From contig JAFWEL010000125.1 in NCBI GenBank assembly GCA_017512905.1, forward strand, positions 1 through 64,000: a stretch of DNA of 64,000 nt, in the 5' to 3' direction. Position numbers and translations under genes: made by a program. The first letter of the stretch is position 1, and every line of letters begins with the position of its first letter. Origin of the DNA: Clostridia bacterium. Lineage in GTDB: Bacteria > Bacillota > Clostridia > Christensenellales > Aristaeellaceae. The notes under the pieces were generated by a model. It was not told the DNA's origin and made no database searches. It saw only the letters and a list, made by a program, of their open reading frames with translations. Positions 32,845 to 41,097 of this stretch are shown here, piece after piece.

Positions 32845-35139
32845 ATGAGCATGAATCTGATTGCGATGCTAGTCAGCCTGGCCATGATGCTGACCGGCGC
32901 GGGTGGGGCCGTCCAGACGGAGGCGCTGCCTGTGGCGCAGACCGCCCGGACGCTGACGCTGAGCAACGTGAGCGTCACCTGGAACGGCGAGACGACCCAA
33001 CTGGAGCCCCAGGTCCACATGGGCGTATCCACCGACGGGCAGAAGGCTGTGTATGACTTCGCCGTCGATCTGGGCGACAAAAAGCTGTTCCCGGTGCAGG
33101 TGAGCGCCGGTGAAAACGGCCTGACCGCCCTGTCCGGCAACAGCGGCGTGGCCGTGAACGTCACCGCTGGGGCCCTGGCGGGTTTGGCCGAACAGCTGGA
33201 GGCTCAGATGAACGCCTCCCTCGCCGAGAACGGGGGCGGGAATGCCCGGTTGATGCAGTTCATCACCGAGGAATACATGCCCGCCTATACCGGCCTGATC
33301 AAGTTGGCGATGGACCCCGAGAGGCGGGAGGGGATCAACACATCGGCCCAGGCGGTGTTCGACCGCGTGGTGGACCGGGGCGAGGGCACCGCGGCCAAGC
33401 TGGAGGTGGACAACCAGCAATATGACGTCACCGCCTACAGCTACAGCCTCGACGCCATGCAGATGGCGGCGCTGAGCGACGAGATCTTCAAAGAGCTGCC
33501 TGAGCTGGCTGACTACTACAACGCCCTGTTCAAGCTGTACGACATGATGCCCGAGGAATCCGGCCTGCGCGGCCTGGACAGCTATGCCGCCCTGTTCGAG
33601 CGCTTCGGCATACAGATGCAGATGGACGTGGAGGAGCAGCGCACCGAGGATGGCAAGGTGGACGTGATGGACGGCGTGCTGACCATGGACCTGAGCAACA
33701 TGATGGCCATGGCCCAGTCCGGTATGGCGCAGGCGGCCGTGGAGCCCGAAGCGCCGGTGGACGGCAGTGCCCCGATGAAGGACGATGCCCCGGCGGCCGG
33801 CGTTGACGGCACGTCCGGCGCGGCGAACCCTGCGCCGATGGTCATGGGCGAAAGCGAATCGCTGGTGGTCGATGAACCGGCTGCGGAAGAGCAAGCTGTG
33901 GAAGAACCGGAGGCGGCGCAGGCCGCTCCGGAGGAGAAGCCCTCTGAGCTGCCCGTTCTGCCGCCCATAGTGATGAAGACCCACAGCGTGAAGATCCCGG
34001 ACTACAGCGAATCCACCGCTGAATGCAGCTACGCCCTGGACGAGCGTCACGGCATCGAGGTGTCCATGCTGGTCACCGACAACGCCGGGGTGCAGGAGAT
34101 CGAGGGTACGGCATACGTCAGCGAGGACGGCGCCAGGATCCAGGGCTGCAAGGTGTCCGCGTTCCTGGCGAAGGACGCGATGGAGGCCACCAACTACACC
34201 GTGAACATGACGGCCGTGCAGCAGGACACCGCCATGGTGGACGCCAGCTTCTATGGCGTGGAAAAGCCCGACGGTACCTCTGAGAACAGCGCCAACATCG
34301 ACCTGCGCACCAGGGCGGTGAACGCAGGGGTATCCTTCGACCTGAACGTCACCGATGAGCCCATCGAGGATGTGGCCAGCGCTGCCAAGGCCGATTGCGT
34401 GATCGACGACCTGTCCGAGGCCGGCCAGCAGAACCTGACGAAGGACTCCGCCCTGCTCGGCGCGCTGATGCAGGCGGCGGGCTCGATGACCGCCGACTTT
34501 AACCAGCTGAAGGCGGACCCGGGCGTGAACACGCTGTGGTCGCTGATTCGCGGCGAGGGCATGCCCATCGATGTGAACATGCTGGAGGAAGCCACTTTCG
34601 ACGTGGATGAGGATCTGGGTGGCGAGCCCGAGGGCGACGGCGAGGACTTCCAGCTGTCGCTGGGCGATGACGCCGACGGGGATTACCAGCTTGTGATGAA
34701 TGAAGACGGCGATTATGAGCTGGTGATCGACGGCGAAGGCGGGGAGAGCCCCTTCGATTACGACGAGGAGCCGGTGGAGGACGACGGTGTGCTGGCCTTT
34801 GCCGAGCCCCGGATGAACTGGCTGCCCGAGGGCTGGCAGGTGACCGCCACCGAGACCGACACCGCCTATGACTGGGTGCAGCTGAGCATCGTCGATGCCA
34901 AAGGCGCGGAAATCGCCTACGCCATCTTCTTCCAGGACCCCGAGGCGGGCACGGCAAACTACATCGTGCAGTCCGACGGCAAGGTGCTGGACGGCCGCAT
35001 GATGAACGTGACCGACTTTGGCGAGGGCGGGCTGTCCGTCACCGTCAGTGAAAACGGCATGTACGGCAACCTGATGTTCACTTCCGAGGCCATCGAGCTG
35101 GATACGATCGGACAGATCGTGGCCGGGATCGAGTTCTGA
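32845..35139 (+). CDS. Large exported acidic protein of unknown function
   Basis: 764 aa. Signal peptide (SMNLIAMLVSLAMMLTGAGG) but no membrane anchor, LPXTG or SLH domain. Three regions: a strand-rich N-terminal domain (~30-300); a Pro/Ala/Glu-rich linker (~300-365) with repeated EEPxxxEE motifs; and a C-terminal region with beta segments containing GDYQLVMNEDGDYELVIDGE, an Asp/Gly/Glu-rich duplicated motif that might bind calcium. No family recognised. Monocistronic between its own promoter and a perfect terminator, which suggests an independent, possibly abundant secreted product. Confidence 0.8.
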   Translation: MSMNLIAMLVSLAMMLTGAGGAVQTEALPVAQTARTLTLSNVSVTWNGETTQLEPQVHMGVSTDGQKAVYDFAVDLGDKKLFPVQVSAGENGLTALSGNSGVAVNVTAGALAGLAEQLEAQMNASLAENGGGNARLMQFITEEYMPAYTGLIKLAMDPERREGINTSAQAVFDRVVDRGEGTAAKLEVDNQQYDVTAYSYSLDAMQMAALSDEIFKELPELADYYNALFKLYDMMPEESGLRGLDSYAALFERFGIQMQMDVEEQRTEDGKVDVMDGVLTMDLSNMMAMAQSGMAQAAVEPEAPVDGSAPMKDDAPAAGVDGTSGAANPAPMVMGESESLVVDEPAAEEQAVEEPEAAQAAPEEKPSELPVLPPIVMKTHSVKIPDYSESTAECSYALDERHGIEVSMLVTDNAGVQEIEGTAYVSEDGARIQGCKVSAFLAKDAMEATNYTVNMTAVQQDTAMVDASFYGVEKPDGTSENSANIDLRTRAVNAGVSFDLNVTDEPIEDVASAAKADCVIDDLSEAGQQNLTKDSALLGALMQAAGSMTADFNQLKADPGVNTLWSLIRGEGMPIDVNMLEEATFDVDEDLGGEPEGDGEDFQLSLGDDADGDYQLVMNEDGDYELVIDGEGGESPFDYDEEPVEDDGVLAFAEPRMNWLPEGWQVTATETDTAYDWVQLSIVDAKGAEIAYAIFFQDPEAGTANYIVQSDGKVLDGRMMNVTDFGEGGLSVTVSENGMYGNLMFTSEAIELDTIGQIVAGIEF

Positions 35140-35151
35140 CCTCATGACCAT

Positions 35152-35190
35152 ACAACGCCGCCCCGCGTTTTGTGCGCGGGGCGGCGTTGT
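35152..35190 (+). terminator. Strong hairpin terminator
   Basis: Perfect 16-bp arms ACAACGCCGCCCCGCG (35152-35167) and CGCGGGGCGGCGTTGT (35175-35190), loop TTTTGTG. It follows the exported-protein stop by 13 bp and also faces the convergent ABC permease gene. Confidence 0.8.
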
Positions 35191-35250
35191 ATGCTTGGGA
35201 TATCTTGTTCAGAATTTGCATACGGCTGAACAGCTACGTTTGGGCAAGTA

Positions 35251-36033
35251 TTACATATCCACCTTTTTGTCCAGCAGCCAGGCGGAGATGCCGGCGAACA
35301 CGGCGCAGAACCCGAAGTTCAGCAGCAGCGACAGGCCCAATGTGCGCCTGAATTCGTCGATTTCCGCGCCGAACTCAATCCGGGTGTACAGCAGCTTCTG
35401 GGAGAGCCAGGAGCTGCCCCAGGACAGGACCACGAACAGCACGATGCTGATCAGGCCCCTCAGGAAGCCCTTCTTGTTTTGCAGCAGCGTGGCGGACAGG
35501 GTGATGGCCAGGTAGGCGGTGCACATCGTCAGCAGCACCTCCAGCACCACACTGACGGCGACAAAGCCCGCCATCTGCAGGATCTGCTGGACGGTGGCGT
35601 CGGTCTTGAGGCCGAAGCGCAGCAGGGCGTTCATGTTGTTCATCGTCTGGGTGTCCAGGTGCAGCTTGCCCAGCAGGGCGCGGAAGTCCAGGTAGCCCGC
35701 CGCGCCGAAGAGGGCGGCGGAGGCCAGGGACACCAGCGCGATGAACACCAGCTTCGACAGCACGATGCTGATGGGCTGCACCGGGGCCATAAAGACCAGG
35801 TAGCCGGATTTTTCCCGAAGCTCCTGGGAATAGCCGGCGATGCCCGCGATGGTCAGGTAGGCGAAGGCGGCGAAGGTCAGCACCGCGATCAGCGACAGGC
35901 AGACCGTCATCAGCGTGGGCTTGTCCAGCTTCAGGCCGACGATGAAGCCCACCTCCAGCGCGACCAGTCCCGCCAGAAGGGCCAGCAGCGTGGTGCGCCA
36001 CTTCCGGAATTCATATTTCATCAGCTTAAGCAT
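35251..36033 (-). CDS. ABC transporter permease (ABC-2 type)
   Basis: 260 aa with six predicted transmembrane segments (for example TTLLALLAGLVALEVGFIVG, ISIVLSKLVFIALVSLASAA). The EKSGYLVFMAPVQPISIVLSK segment is typical of ABC-2 permeases of the YtrC/NatB kind. It overlaps the ATPase gene by 8 bp, so the two form one transporter. Substrate is unknown. The regulator (GntR/YtrA type) that often accompanies such pairs is not present. Confidence 0.85.
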   Translation of the reverse strand: MLKLMKYEFRKWRTTLLALLAGLVALEVGFIVGLKLDKPTLMTVCLSLIAVLTFAAFAYLTIAGIAGYSQELREKSGYLVFMAPVQPISIVLSKLVFIALVSLASAALFGAAGYLDFRALLGKLHLDTQTMNNMNALLRFGLKTDATVQQILQMAGFVAVSVVLEVLLTMCTAYLAITLSATLLQNKKGFLRGLISIVLFVVLSWGSSWLSQKLLYTRIEFGAEIDEFRRTLGLSLLLNFGFCAVFAGISAWLLDKKVDM

Positions 36034-36757
36034 CGGGGTTCACCTCCTGATCGTCGGGCTGGACCCCGACCGACCCATGCCCGTAGATATCCAGGTACAG
36101 GTCCTTCAGCGTGCGACCGGCGCAGATTTCCTGCTTGCCGCCGGCCATCACCAGCTTGCCCTGCTTCAGGAAGACCAGGGTGTCCACCACGTCCTCCAGC
36201 TCGTCCACCAGGTGGGTGGAGATCAGCATCGTGCGGCCCGACTGGCGACCGGCGCGGATGGCGTCGATGGTCTGGGTGCGGGTGAGGATGTCCACGCCGT
36301 TGAGGGGCTCGTCGAACATCATCAGCGCCGCGTCCCGGCTGAGGGCCAGGCTCAGCCGCAGCTTCGCCGCCATGCCCGAGGAAAGCTGGCGGATGTGGTC
36401 GGCCTCGTCCAGCTCCATGTCGGTCAGCATCCGGCGATAGCGGGCGGAGTCGAAGTCCCGGAAGAAGTCGGCGTAGTATTTGCCGATGTCCTTCACGGTC
36501 ATGTAGTTGTAGAAGTAGTTCTCGGTGGGCATGTAGGCCACCCGGGCCTTGGTGGCCGGGCCGATGCCCTCGCCATCCAGGGTGATGTCCCCGGAGGTGG
36601 GGCGGGCCAGACCGGTGATGAGCTTCATCATCGTGGTCTTGCCGCTGCCGTTGGGGCCCAGCAGCAGGCAGACCTTACCCGTTTCAATCTCCAGCGAAAC
36701 GTCGTCCAGCGCCGTGCGGCGCAGGTAACGCTTGGTCACGTTTTGCAGTTTGAGCAT
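36026..36757 (-). CDS. ABC transporter ATP-binding protein
   Basis: 243-aa ATPase: Walker A LLLGPNGSGKTTMMKLI, Q-loop region YMPTENYFYNYMTVKD, signature motif variant RQLSSGMAAKLRLSLALSRD (SSGM), Walker B ALMMFDEPLNGVD, and the switch His in LISTHLVDELED. Resembles YtrB-type exporters' ATPases. Energises the overlapping permease. Its ATG follows AAAGGGACG. Confidence 0.92.
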   Translation of the reverse strand: MLKLQNVTKRYLRRTALDDVSLEIETGKVCLLLGPNGSGKTTMMKLITGLARPTSGDITLDGEGIGPATKARVAYMPTENYFYNYMTVKDIGKYYADFFRDFDSARYRRMLTDMELDEADHIRQLSSGMAAKLRLSLALSRDAALMMFDEPLNGVDILTRTQTIDAIRAGRQSGRTMLISTHLVDELEDVVDTLVFLKQGKLVMAGGKQEICAGRTLKDLYLDIYGHGSVGVQPDDQEVNPDA

Positions 36758-36925
36758 GGTGTCGTCCCTTTCTTTTTGTACGGGGGTCGCGCCGCGGAGG
36801 CGTGAGCCGTCTGCGCTGTAGTGGCGGTCCTAAAGGACTAACTTCGTGTCGCAATCTGCCGCCATTCCAGCTTTTAGAATAGCATCACAGGGTTTGCTTT
36901 CCGTTTACATATAATTAGATTTATA

Positions 36926-37315
36926 TTAGAAATGCCACCCCAGGTCGTGGGAGGCGTGCAGCCAGGCCATCAGCTCGCTGTCGATGTCCAGCGCCGCGCC
37001 GATGACGGCGTGATGGGTGAACCGGTTCGGGCGCACGGGCACGCACACCAGCCGCGGCGATGGGTTCGGCGCGTCCAGAGAAAAGGTGACCGTCAGGAAC
37101 GGCTCGGGGCGCTCGGCCCTGCGTCTCACCGGCGTCAGCGACGCGCAACAGTACAGATGCCCGTCGTAGAAGCCAATCTGGGTCTTTTTGACCCGGATTT
37201 GGGTAGACGGATAAGCTGAAAGCAGCTGCTCCGCCAGCGCCTCATACAAGGGCAGCGCGCCGGTATGCCCGTCGAAGAAGAACAGGACGTCGGGGGTGAG
37301 AATGGGCGTGGGCAT
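36926..37315 (-). CDS. DUF5655-like protein
   Basis: 129 aa, no signal or membrane segment. The layout F/Y-DGHTGALPLYEALAEQLL, then IRVKKTQIGFYDGHLYCCASL, then a C-terminal NRFTHHAVIGAALDIDSELM helix, resembles DUF5655 (transport/nuclease-unrelated small domain), which has no known function. Assignment is from general pattern only. It lies 50 bp downstream of the pbpA-type gene on the same strand, beyond a hairpin. Confidence 0.55.
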   Translation of the reverse strand: MPTPILTPDVLFFFDGHTGALPLYEALAEQLLSAYPSTQIRVKKTQIGFYDGHLYCCASLTPVRRRAERPEPFLTVTFSLDAPNPSPRLVCVPVRPNRFTHHAVIGAALDIDSELMAWLHASHDLGWHF

Positions 37316-37333
37316 GAGGAAACTCCTTTGTAA

Positions 37334-37367
37334 ATTTATCGAGCGTCAGCTCGATAAATCAGAATTT
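37334..37367. repeat. Stop-codon-abutting hairpin, copy 3 (one arm shortened)
   Basis: ATTTATCGAGC (37334-37344), loop GTCA, GCTCGATAAAT (37349-37359) followed by CAGAATTT, whose partner TCTGA is missing from the left arm. It ends within the PBP stop codon (37366-37368). Confidence 0.75.
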
Positions 37368-38772
37368 ACCCCACCAACTCCACCGCCTTCTTCAACGCCT
37401 TGGCGGCGAGCTCGCTGGGCATGCGGGCGCCGGCGCCGCCGCCCTCGATGACCACGGCGATGGCGTAGGGGTGGGCGGCGTCCTGGATGAAGCCGGTGAA
37501 CCAGGCGTTGGTCTCGACCTCCTTGTTGTCGCTGACCTCGGCGGAGCCGGTCTTGCCGCCCACGCGCAGGCCCTTGATGGCGGCGCGGGTGGCGGTGCCG
37601 CTCTTGACGGTCTGGACCATGAAGTCGGCGATGATCCCGGCGGTCTGCGAGTCCAGCACCCGGCGATAGACCTCGCTCTTGGCGGTGGCGGTGGTCGCGC
37701 CCTGGGTGTTGGCGACGCGCCGGATCAGCAGGGGCTTCATCATCGCGCCGCCGTTGGCCACGGTGCCGGCAATCATGGCCATGTGCAGCGGGGTGACCAG
37801 CACCTCGCCCTGGCCGATGCCCGCCCACACCAGGCCGTTCATGCTGTTGACGGTGGTGGGGAAGGCGGAATTGTAGATCACGAAGTCGCCAAATTTGAAG
37901 TTCTCGTTGAAGCCGAAGCTCTCGGCGGTGGTCCGCAGGCGCTCCAGCCCCAGTTGGTAGGCCAGCTTGCCGAAGGTGACGTTGCAGCTGCGCTTGAAGG
38001 CGTCCTTCAGGTTCAGCGACCCGTGGGCGGTGTTCCCGGCGCAGACGATGTGCCCGCCCTCGTAATTCCACTCGCCGGAGCAGCTGAAGCCCTGGCCGGT
38101 GACCCCGGCGTCGTTGGACAGGGCGGAGGCCAGCGTGACGATCTTGAACACCGAGCCGGGGGTGTACAGCCCTTGCAGGCAGCGGTTCAGGTAGGCGGTG
38201 TCCTCCACGGTGGCGTCGGGGTGGCCGTTCAGGTCGTAGGGGTCGTAGCTGGGCATGGACACCATGGCCAGGATCTCACCGGTCCTGTAGTTTGTCACGC
38301 ACACCGCGCCCCGGTACCCCTCGGGGAACTGGCCGGCGATGTAGGCCTGGAGCGGGCCGTCCACGGTGATCTGGATGCTGCTGCCCACGTGGCGCTTGCT
38401 GGCGAACAGCTCGCTCAGCCGGTCCACCAGTGAGGTGGAGATGTCCAGCAGCGTGGCGGAGTAGAAGGTTTCGATGCCGGTGCCGCTCATGCCTGCGGTG
38501 TCGCCCACGGTCTGGGACAGGGCGCGTCGCGCGGCGGCGTTTTTCGTGTACTGGCGGGAGCCGTCCTCGGCGGTGGTGGCCAGCAGGTTGCCCTCCCGGT
38601 CGGTGATGTCGCCCCGGAGGCTGCTGGTGGCCCGCAGGCGGCTGTTGCGCACGTCCGAGGCCCATATGCTGCCCTGGGTGAACACGGTCATGGCGAACCA
38701 GGCCGCCAGGCCCACGAACATCACCACTACGAGGGTGCCGACGAGGCGCATATTTCTGCGCAGCTCCTTCAT
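37366..38772 (-). CDS. pbpA: Class B penicillin-binding protein (transpeptidase)
   Basis: 468 aa. One N-terminal membrane anchor (LVGTLVVVMFVGLAAWFAM), then a PBP dimerisation-like region (LRGDITDREGNLLATT), then the transpeptidase domain with all three motifs: SxxK in TPGSVFKIVTLASAL (Ser ~206), SxN in KRSCNVTFGKLAY (~263) and KTG in GGKTGSAEVSDN (~408). It cross-links peptidoglycan outside the membrane. Start ATG 38772 is used because an upstream in-frame extension is low-complexity repeat DNA and lacks a signal. It is shorter than FtsI/PBP2 and resembles PbpA partners of RodA. Third gene after FHA and rodA. Confidence 0.93.
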   Translation of the reverse strand: MKELRRNMRLVGTLVVVMFVGLAAWFAMTVFTQGSIWASDVRNSRLRATSSLRGDITDREGNLLATTAEDGSRQYTKNAAARRALSQTVGDTAGMSGTGIETFYSATLLDISTSLVDRLSELFASKRHVGSSIQITVDGPLQAYIAGQFPEGYRGAVCVTNYRTGEILAMVSMPSYDPYDLNGHPDATVEDTAYLNRCLQGLYTPGSVFKIVTLASALSNDAGVTGQGFSCSGEWNYEGGHIVCAGNTAHGSLNLKDAFKRSCNVTFGKLAYQLGLERLRTTAESFGFNENFKFGDFVIYNSAFPTTVNSMNGLVWAGIGQGEVLVTPLHMAMIAGTVANGGAMMKPLLIRRVANTQGATTATAKSEVYRRVLDSQTAGIIADFMVQTVKSGTATRAAIKGLRVGGKTGSAEVSDNKEVETNAWFTGFIQDAAHPYAIAVVIEGGGAGARMPSELAAKALKKAVELVG

Positions 38773-38789
38773 GCAATCACCACCTCTAT

Positions 38790-38938
38790 AATTGGGAATG
38801 GGGAACGGCAGTTGAAACCCTTGCGGGTTTCTGGAATTGGAGGGGAGGCGGCGGGTCAATTGAATCCAACAAATCCCGTCAGGGATTTACGACGCGAAGC
38901 TGACCCTTTGTGGGAACCAACATTCCTCATTCCCAATT
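38790..38938. repeat. 149-bp palindromic element between rodA and pbpA
   Basis: Terminal inverted repeats AATTGGGAATG (38790-38800) and CATTCCCAATT (38928-38938), exact over 11 bp. Inner hairpin segments include AAACCCTTGCGGGTTT. The element fills the gap between the rodA stop (38945) and the pbpA start. Confidence 0.7.
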
Positions 38939-38944
38939 TCTCAT

Positions 38945-40240
38945 TCAATACGCGCTTTCCTTCAATTCCAGCGTCTCGATGTCCCGTGCTTCGTCCTCTG
39001 CGTTCATCGACGACAGGCCCAGCAGCAGGCCCATCGAGAAGAAGGTGCTCACCAGCGACGAGCCGCCGTAGCACACCAGGGGCAGCGTGACGCCGGAAAG
39101 GGGCAGCAGCTTGGTGTTGCCGCCGGCGATCAGCATGGTTTGCAGTCCCAGCATGATGACCAACCCGAAGGCGGTCAGCGAGTGGAAGGACGTGCGGGCG
39201 TTGAAGGCCACGATCAGGCCGCGCATGATGATCAGCACGTACACGGCCAGCAGGCCCACGGCGAAGATCAGCCCGAATTCCTCGGTGATGGCGGCGAAGA
39301 TGAAGTCGGAGTGGTACAGGGGGATGTTTCGGGGCATGCCCAGCCCCAGGCCCATGCCGAACAACCCGCCGCTGCCGATGGCGATCAGCGCGTGCACCAG
39401 CTGGTAGCCCAGGTTTTCCGGGTCGCTCCAGGGGTTTTTCCAGATGGCGATGCGGCCCTGGACATAGGGCAGCGCCCGATAGGCCAGCACCGCCGCCACC
39501 GCGCCCATGCCCAGTCCGGCCAGGCTGATAAAGGCGTTGGAGGTGGCCACGTAATACATGGCCACGGTGGTCAGGAAGTACAGCAGCACCGCGCCAAGAT
39601 CCTTCTCCGCCAGCAATATGCCGCAGCAGGCCGCCGCGAAGGCGATGGTGGGGATGCACTTGACGAACCGGGGCCGCTGGGAAAAGCCGCTGGCCAGGCA
39701 GAGGATCAGCACCGGCTTCATGAATTCGCTGGGCTGCACCGAAAAGCCGCCGAGGCCGATCCAGTTCCGCGCGCCGTATTTATAGATGCCGATGACCGGC
39801 AGATAGGGAGACGCCAGCACGATCAGGCACAGCGCCATCAGCCAGGGAGTGTATTTTTTCCAGTTCCGCCAGGCGCGGATGAACGCCGCCCCGACGAACA
39901 TCGCTCCGATGCCCGCCAGCGCGTAGATGGCCTGGGTGCGGGGGGTGATGTTGGATTTGGCGATGTCCGACAGTGAGATCAGCCCCACGCTGCACAGCAG
40001 CATCACCAGGATCAGTATCGCCCGGTCCACCGGCCAGATCCGGCCCATCAGCGTGGTCACCAGCCAGGTGCCCAGGGGCAGCGCCACGGCAAAGCCCAGC
40101 GCCTGGAGGTTCACGCCGCCGCGCTGGAAGGCGATCAGCAGCATTGCCAGGAACTGGAACAGCATCACCGCCGTCAGCAGCAGGTGGGTATTCGAGCGCA
40201 TCAGCGCCCTCTTCATCTTTTCGACTTTGTTGGGGGTCAT
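38945..40240 (-). CDS. rodA: SEDS-family peptidoglycan polymerase (RodA/FtsW)
   Basis: 431-aa polytopic glycosyltransferase that polymerises lipid II; works with the adjacent class B PBP. About 10-12 hydrophobic segments. Family motifs: NITPRTQAIYAL, GARNWIGLGGFSVQPSEFMK, AEKDLGAVLLYFLT (the conserved catalytic Asp), NLGYQLVHALIAIGSGGLFG, ITEEFGLIFAVGLL and TLPLVCYGGSSLVSTFFSMG. Ribosome site AAAAGGAG. Preceded by the FHA gene and a stop-abutting hairpin. Confidence 0.94.
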   Translation of the reverse strand: MTPNKVEKMKRALMRSNTHLLLTAVMLFQFLAMLLIAFQRGGVNLQALGFAVALPLGTWLVTTLMGRIWPVDRAILILVMLLCSVGLISLSDIAKSNITPRTQAIYALAGIGAMFVGAAFIRAWRNWKKYTPWLMALCLIVLASPYLPVIGIYKYGARNWIGLGGFSVQPSEFMKPVLILCLASGFSQRPRFVKCIPTIAFAAACCGILLAEKDLGAVLLYFLTTVAMYYVATSNAFISLAGLGMGAVAAVLAYRALPYVQGRIAIWKNPWSDPENLGYQLVHALIAIGSGGLFGMGLGLGMPRNIPLYHSDFIFAAITEEFGLIFAVGLLAVYVLIIMRGLIVAFNARTSFHSLTAFGLVIMLGLQTMLIAGGNTKLLPLSGVTLPLVCYGGSSLVSTFFSMGLLLGLSSMNAEDEARDIETLELKESAY

Positions 40241-40256
40241 GGGGGCTCCTTTTCAG

Positions 40257-40289
40257 ATTCTGATTTGTCGCAACGCGACAAATCAGAAT
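40257..40289. repeat. Stop-codon-abutting hairpin, copy 4 (perfect 15-bp arms)
   Basis: ATTCTGATTTGTCGC (40257-40271), loop AAC, GCGACAAATCAGAAT (40275-40289). It ends exactly at the FHA-gene stop codon (40290-40292, minus strand) and lies between FHA and rodA in the same operon. Confidence 0.85.
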
Positions 40290-40820
40290 TTACCGCTCTT
40301 CCTCAAGAAACAAATCTTCGTTTTCGACGGGCGTTTCCGCCTCGTCCATCGCTTCTTCTTCCAACGCTCCGCCGTCGCTGAGCACCAGCAGCAGGCGAAC
40401 CTCGCCCAGAGTGAATTCGCTGCCGTCGCCCAGCAGCAGCCGGTCGGTGGGACGGCCATCGGCGTCGCGCATGAGCGCGCCGGGGCGGGCCTGGATCTTC
40501 AGCCCACGGGGGGTCAGCTGGAAGTAGGCGTGCTTGCGCCGGATGCTGGCGTGGCGGATGCGGATGTCCGAGCGGCGGAAAGCGCCGATCATGCCCTCCC
40601 GGATCACCGGATAGCGCATGCCCCGGCGGGCCTTGCCGTCGCCGTCCAGCACCAGCAGCTCGCCGCTCAGGCCGGTCTGGGGCGACATGCGCCGCAGTGT
40701 GCCGGCTCGCCGGCTGTCGATCAGGGTGATTCGCCATGCCCGCAGCACGATCAGCACCATCAGTCCGGCGAACACGTAGCGCGCCCCCAGGGCGACCAAC
40801 TCGTAAAGGTCTTCAGACAC
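40290..40820 (-). CDS. Membrane-anchored FHA-domain protein
   Basis: 176 aa from a GTG start. One N-terminal transmembrane segment (ARYVFAGLMVLIVLRAW), then a cytosolic forkhead-associated domain: strands YPVIREGMIGAFRRSDIRI, then the phospho-Thr-binding-type ASIRRKHAYFQLTPRGLKI, then the DGSEFTLGEVRLLLVL C-terminal strands. The acidic tail may be flexible. FHA domains bind phosphothreonine. In actinobacteria an FHA protein heads an FHA-rodA-pbpA cluster that also includes Ser/Thr kinases, so this protein may couple such signalling to wall synthesis. No kinase is in this window. Confidence 0.85.
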   Translation of the reverse strand: MSEDLYELVALGARYVFAGLMVLIVLRAWRITLIDSRRAGTLRRMSPQTGLSGELLVLDGDGKARRGMRYPVIREGMIGAFRRSDIRIRHASIRRKHAYFQLTPRGLKIQARPGALMRDADGRPTDRLLLGDGSEFTLGEVRLLLVLSDGGALEEEAMDEAETPVENEDLFLEEER

Positions 40821-40860
40821 CGCGAAACACCCCGCCTTCTGACATAAAATATCAGTTTAC

Positions 40861-40889
40861 ATTATACCCCCGCGCCATTAACCGCGCAA
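40861..40889 (-). promoter_or_regulatory. Promoter of the FHA-rodA-pbpA operon
   Basis: Minus strand: -35 TTGCGC (40884-40889), 17-bp spacer, -10 TATAAT (40861-40866). Divergent from the SpoIID-protein promoter. Confidence 0.7.
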
Positions 40890-40967
40890 GACGGCGCAGC
40901 GGGGATGTGTGGTACATCATTGTGACGAAATAACTGCGAAACCCGTCGAAATGGGCCGAATTTACCA

Positions 40968-40996
40968 ATGACAGGGGAGGTAGGAAGTGATATAAT
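40968..40996 (+). promoter_or_regulatory. Promoter of the SpoIID/caspase-like gene pair
   Basis: -35 ATGACA (40968-40973), 17-bp spacer, -10 TATAAT (40991-40996). The leader is ~95 nt with GGAGGG before ATG 41098. Confidence 0.7.
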
Positions 40997-41097
40997 GGGG
41001 AGGGCGATTGTCGTCTGTATAAATGGCGGGGGAACTGGCAACAATTGGAAATACCACGATAAATCCGGGCGGTGCATGGTCCGTCCACGGAGGGAAT

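Noticed and set aside
12334..40289. Stop-abutting hairpins as ordinary Rho-independent terminators
   Set aside because: No downstream T-run, and three of four copies lie inside operons whose next gene has its own ribosome site but no visible promoter.
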